Origin: Planctomycetota bacterium
GTDB taxonomy: Bacteria > Planctomycetota > Phycisphaerae > Phycisphaerales > SM1A02
NCBI GenBank assembly: GCA_016872915.1
Contig: VGYQ01000001.1
Location: 46,926-110,925 of the forward strand
Reading direction: 5' to 3'
DNA length: 64,000 nt
Part shown: one piece after another, positions 60,758 through 64,000 of the stretch
Position numbering within the stretch: position 1 is the first letter of the stretch
How the letters are laid out: each line of letters starts with the position of its first letter
Program-made: the position numbers and the translations under genes
Notes under the pieces: generated by a model
Databases searched by the model: none
Seen by the model: only the letters and a program-made list of their open reading frames with translations
What the model was told of the DNA's origin: nothing

Positions 60758-61093
60758 TCAATCTCCCGCCGAGGACGCTGCACGAAACACCGCGACGACA
60801 TCCTCTATCGGCACAACGTACAGGCGATTGTCGCCCTCGAAATCCACTGGGATCGCATGCTTTGGATGAAACAGCACACGGTCGTAACGCTCCACCGAGT
60901 AATCAGGATCACGTTCGACCTGCGCACTCACCGCCACGACGCGCCCCGTGAGAGTCGGAATCTCCATTTTGTCTGGGAGATGAATGCCAACCTTCGTGAT
61001 TTTCTTATCTTCGTCCTTTCGTATCAGGACTCGCTTGCCAACGGGCTCCACCGTTTCGAGCCGCTTGCTTCCTTCTTTCGGGCGCTGTGTCAA
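60758..61093 (-). CDS. Cpn10/GroES-family co-chaperonin-like protein
   Basis: This 111-aa protein has a Cpn10 pattern: 'PVGKRVLIRKDEDKK' at the N-terminus, 'GIHLPDKMEIPTLTGRVVAVS' with a mobile-loop-like stretch, 'YDRVLFHPKHAIPVDFEGD' and 'YVVPIEDVVAVF'. An extra about 14 residues precede the fold. No groEL is next to it; it sits upstream of aroA, so it may be a second, specialised GroES or a Cpn10-like protein with another role. Confidence 0.8.
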   Translation of the reverse strand: MTQRPKEGSKRLETVEPVGKRVLIRKDEDKKITKVGIHLPDKMEIPTLTGRVVAVSAQVERDPDYSVERYDRVLFHPKHAIPVDFEGDNRLYVVPIEDVVAVFRAASSAGD

Positions 61094-61135
61094 CGGATCA
61101 CACTCCTTGGTTTGGCCTCAGCAGCTCCAGTGCGT

Positions 61136-61294
61136 TCAGTCGTTTGGTGCCGGGAAGCCCTGTGGCGACTCGAGCGGCTTTGGATCACCCGCCGTGCACA
61201 TGATCACCAGAAAGACGGTGGCAATCGCCAACAGGATTCCAACAATGATTCCGAGTTTGCGGCCAACATTGGACGGCGAGGGAGTCGCATTCAT
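61136..61294 (-). CDS. 52-aa single-pass membrane protein (absent from the ORF track)
   Basis: ATG 61294 opens a 52-codon frame: MNATPSPSNVGRKLG, a hydrophobic helix 'IIVGILLAIATVFLVIM', then a short Pro-rich outside tail ending 'FPAPND'. Codon use and the single clean helix suggest a real gene. It lies 42 bp upstream of the Cpn10-like gene on the same strand and 26 bp from divergent hpd. Function unknown. Confidence 0.65.
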   Translation of the reverse strand: MNATPSPSNVGRKLGIIVGILLAIATVFLVIMCTAGDPKPLESPQGFPAPND

Positions 61295-61320
61295 GAAGCG
61301 TGTGAGGATAGCATTTCGTC

Positions 61321-62523
61321 ATGGCTTCCATCAGCACCCACACCCAGTCCGCTGCGGCGGGCGCCACCGATCCACTCACACTCATCGATGTGGATCATGT
61401 CCGCTTCTACGTCGCAAATGCCAAACAGTCGGCGTTCTTCTACGCGCACGCCTTTGGCTTTCAGGTGGAGCAGATCGCCGACCTCACAACCGGCTCACGT
61501 GACAGCGCCCAGTACCTGCTGACCCAGGGCAACATCCGCCTGCTGTTGGAGACGCCGCTTGCGTCCACACATCCGTCCGCGGACGAAGTCAAACTGTACG
61601 GCGACGGCATCAAGGACATCGCGCTGACCGTCTTCGATGCCGAACGGGCGTGGGAACAGGCTGTTCGAAATGGTGGCCAGTCCGCGTATGAGCCGCGAAC
61701 GGTCAGTGATGGCACAGGGTCGGTCACGATGGCTGGCATCCGTACCTACGGACGCGTTGTGCACTCGTTTGTCAGTCGGCGCGGAGCGTTCGACCTGCCC
61801 GCGCTGAAGCAGGGTGGGCTCTTCTCGCCGGGGTTCCGCCGCATCGAGGGCTTCGCGCTCAATGAGTACAACCGCCAGAACCCCTGCGGCTTGAAGTTCG
61901 TGGACCACTGCGTGGGCAATGTGGAACTTGGCAAGATGAACCACTGGGTGCAGTGGTACGAGGATGTGCTCGGCTTCGCCATGTTCAAGCACTTCGATGA
62001 CAAGGACATCGCCACCGACTATTCCGCGCTGATGAGCAAGGTGATGGCATCTGGCAACCATCTGATCAAGATGCCGATCAATGAGCCAGCTCCGGGCAAG
62101 CGAAAGAGCCAGATTCAGGAGTATCTGGAGTGGCACAACATGACGCCGGGCATCCAGCACTTGGCGCTGCGGACCGATGATGAACTCCGCAGCGTGGCTG
62201 AACTGCGCAAGCGTGGCGTGGATTTCCTCGCCATCCCGCAGACGTACTACGAGTCGGTGTGGGAGCGGGTGAACGGCATGCTGACAAAGCATGGTCACGA
62301 GGCAGTCAAGGAGGAGCATCAGCGGGTACGAGACCTTGGCATCCTTGTGGACGCCGACGAGGAGGGGTACCTGCTCCAGCTCTTCACGAAGCCCCTGCAG
62401 GACCGCCCGACACTCTTCTTCGAGATTATCTGCCGTCGAGGCAGCCAATCCTTCGGCAAGGGCAACTTCAAGGCACTCTTTCAAGCCCTTGAAGCAGAGC
62501 AAGAGCGTCGAGGCAATATGTGA
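61321..62523 (+). CDS. hpd: 4-hydroxyphenylpyruvate dioxygenase
   Basis: This 400-aa Fe(II) enzyme converts 4-hydroxyphenylpyruvate to homogentisate in tyrosine breakdown. Two VOC domains are visible. The metal ligands are His in 'KFVDHCVGNVELG', His in 'PGIQHLALRT' and Glu in 'TLFFEIICRRG'. The C-terminal gate helix is 'GSQSFGKGNFKALFQALE'. Length fits the longer HPPD type. No hmgA is visible nearby. Confidence 0.95.
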   Translation: MASISTHTQSAAAGATDPLTLIDVDHVRFYVANAKQSAFFYAHAFGFQVEQIADLTTGSRDSAQYLLTQGNIRLLLETPLASTHPSADEVKLYGDGIKDIALTVFDAERAWEQAVRNGGQSAYEPRTVSDGTGSVTMAGIRTYGRVVHSFVSRRGAFDLPALKQGGLFSPGFRRIEGFALNEYNRQNPCGLKFVDHCVGNVELGKMNHWVQWYEDVLGFAMFKHFDDKDIATDYSALMSKVMASGNHLIKMPINEPAPGKRKSQIQEYLEWHNMTPGIQHLALRTDDELRSVAELRKRGVDFLAIPQTYYESVWERVNGMLTKHGHEAVKEEHQRVRDLGILVDADEEGYLLQLFTKPLQDRPTLFFEIICRRGSQSFGKGNFKALFQALEAEQERRGNM

Positions 62524-62556
62524 TTTGCGTGGCGGGTGGCTATTCTCGTCAGGGGA

Positions 62557-64000
62557 ATGGCTCACACAGATCCTCCGAAGAACGCAGACGACCCACAGCC
62601 CGACCGTGATCCTTTTGAAGGTCTCGGCTCGGATGATCTGAACCTTGACCTCGATCTGCCTGAACTGGACAGTGTGGACGGCGAGGAGGTGGTGGAGGCG
62701 CCAAACGTCAGCGACCCGCAACCCAGCCCCGCTCCTGGAGCAAAGGCCGAACCAGCTCTGAATGCGTCTGTCGAGGGGCGACGGCCTCGTGGAAGGCGCA
62801 CGTCTCTGGTCATCGCCCTCGCCGCAAGCTTGATGCTGCTCCTGCCGCTTGGCTGGCTCGGCTGGGCGTTCATGCAGGACCGGAGCGAACTCGATGGGAT
62901 CGACTCGAGTCTGGACTCCGCACGCAACGCTGCTGAGCGGACGAGTGATGCGCCGGAAGATGGACCAGAGCGTCAAGCGGCGCAGGCACTCGTATCAAGA
63001 ATCAACGCCATCGACTCCGCCGGGTGGTGGGACAGGGTCGTCATTCGCCTCATTGCAGCGGATGACATCAGTCGACTGAAGTCAGAGGCTGGCGAATTGA
63101 CCGGGCTGCTGAGCCGGCGAAGCGCAAATCGTGCTTGGTGGCGGGAACGCATGGCAAAGCTCGATGAAGAACTCGCGGCAAACGAGCGAACAATCGCCCA
63201 AGTGGAGGCAGTCAAGGAGGAGTTGGCGACGCCCCCACTGCCACACGACGGCGATGGCGGCGTCAGCCAAGAGGCCATCGCCGCGACACAGGGAAAGATC
63301 GATACCGCTCTTGCAGAGTTGGTTCAGCTCCAAGCGCAGGCAGTCGCTGTGTTCGCAACGGCGGCACAATCCGCGGGTGCCATCGACACTCTGGACGATC
63401 TGACCGCACTGAATGCAGCCATCGATGCCGAGACGGCCATCGATCGGCGCCCACCCGAACTCGCGCAAGCCAAAGAAGCCGCGCAACGTGCAGTCGCCGC
63501 GGCGCGCGACGTTCTTGAACGCCGCGACGCTGTGCTCAAGGATCTCGAAGACCTTCAGGAGAGCGCCACTTCGCTTGACCGCGAACTGGCGGAGTCGTCT
63601 GCAGTACAGGAGCTCGAGAGTCGACTCGCAGCGATTTCGTTCGATGACTCCGACCCACGATTTCAACCCTGTGCCGCGCCAAGGACAGCCGCGCAGTTCG
63701 CCATCGATCAGGCGCGAACCGGAATTACAGCGCGTGACGCTGCCCTGTTGTGGCTGCAAGGTTGGCTGAAGAGGGTGAATGAAGCGCCCGACCTTGAGGG
63801 CCTTCTTGCAGATCTGCAGCAGTTTGAAGGCGAGACACCCCCCGCCTCGGAACTTCAGGTGGTTCAGAGCGCATCACTGGACTTTGCGGCGCGTGTCAGA
63901 AGTCGCACAGAAGAACTCGTGATCGAAAAGGCAGAGCGCGAGGCATCTCTTGCCCGTGCTGCCGCATGCGCTGCACGGCTTGAGAGCTTTGCATCTGCTT
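62557..64000 (+). CDS. Large coiled-coil membrane protein, 3' end beyond the window
   Basis: The frame from ATG 62557 is open to the window edge (481 codons), so it is missing from the ORF track. It begins with an acidic, Pro-rich cytoplasmic region ('MAHTDPPKNADDPQPD'), has one membrane helix about residue 85-105 ('SLVIALAASLMLLLPLGWLGW') and continues as a long Ala/Glu/Arg-rich coiled coil ('ERMAKLDEELAANERTIAQVEAV'). Function unknown; a structural envelope role is plausible. Confidence 0.85.
   Translation, partial: MAHTDPPKNADDPQPDRDPFEGLGSDDLNLDLDLPELDSVDGEEVVEAPNVSDPQPSPAPGAKAEPALNASVEGRRPRGRRTSLVIALAASLMLLLPLGWLGWAFMQDRSELDGIDSSLDSARNAAERTSDAPEDGPERQAAQALVSRINAIDSAGWWDRVVIRLIAADDISRLKSEAGELTGLLSRRSANRAWWRERMAKLDEELAANERTIAQVEAVKEELATPPLPHDGDGGVSQEAIAATQGKIDTALAELVQLQAQAVAVFATAAQSAGAIDTLDDLTALNAAIDAETAIDRRPPELAQAKEAAQRAVAAARDVLERRDAVLKDLEDLQESATSLDRELAESSAVQELESRLAAISFDDSDPRFQPCAAPRTAAQFAIDQARTGITARDAALLWLQGWLKRVNEAPDLEGLLADLQQFEGETPPASELQVVQSASLDFAARVRSRTEELVIEKAEREASLARAAACAARLESFASA

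Overview
The window looks like a chromosomal segment of a planctomycete, most likely of the Phycisphaerae. The reasons are: moderately high GC; a small lysine-rich 'small basic protein' of the type shared by planctomycetes and their relatives; two exported Cys-rich proteins ending in duplicated EF-hand (dockerin-like) repeats with 'LLxAWG'; an oversized SecA; and planctomycete-style lipoproteins. There is no sign of a prophage, insertion sequence, integrase or CRISPR array. The segment reads as core genome with tightly packed operons: many ATGA/GTGA stop-start overlaps and divergent gene pairs only 17-40 bp apart.

Layout. 1-7113 (minus): a combined respiratory operon running coxB(+cyt c)-coxA-coxC-membrane protein-diheme cytochrome c-Rieske-cytochrome b/c fusion-ctaG-like (cut by the left edge), i.e. 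a bc-type complex and a caa3-type oxidase in one transcription unit. 7221-8812: tRNA-Leu and guaB. 8908-13528 (plus): an intact PilT-like ATPase, a membrane-anchored GspE-like protein whose nucleotide-binding motifs are destroyed, and a CvpA-like membrane protein with a large C-terminal domain. 13791-18379: two secreted modular proteins sharing a cysteine-rich repeat. 18385-23404: acyl-CoA ligase, SPOR lipoprotein, truncated haemoglobin, an exported protein and a class V PLP enzyme. 23513-25715: an uncertain ORF, lexA, trpA and a CAT-anticodon tRNA. 26233-32462: secA, tRNA-Lys, small membrane proteins, a redoxin and tRNA-Asp.

32546-38717 (minus): polA, then a cinA-folK-thioredoxin operon. 38757-42083 (plus): a pyrF-solute-binding protein-DUF971-thioesterase operon closed by a good terminator. 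42329-46659: small lipoprotein, aminotransferase, small basic protein, SPOR-like protein, acpS, sugar-phosphate isomerase-like protein and nth. 46612-51298: lipoproteins, TPR protein, recX, Old Yellow Enzyme and rhodanese. 51372-56823 (minus): tRNA-Gly, accC, accB, a membrane-anchored protein and a FecBCD/BtuFCD-type importer. 56846-64000: coiled-coil membrane protein, MsbA-like exporter, aroA, Cpn10-like protein, a 52-aa membrane protein missed by the ORF track, hpd, and a long coiled-coil membrane protein running off the right edge.

The most unusual material is the PilT / pseudo-GspE / CvpA-like cassette, the Cys-rich modules of the two exoproteins, the atypical quinol-site motif (PDYP for PEWY) in the cytochrome b fusion, and several perfect inverted repeats next to gene starts, notably one abutting the accB start codon. 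All family assignments come from reading motifs in the translations; no database search was run.
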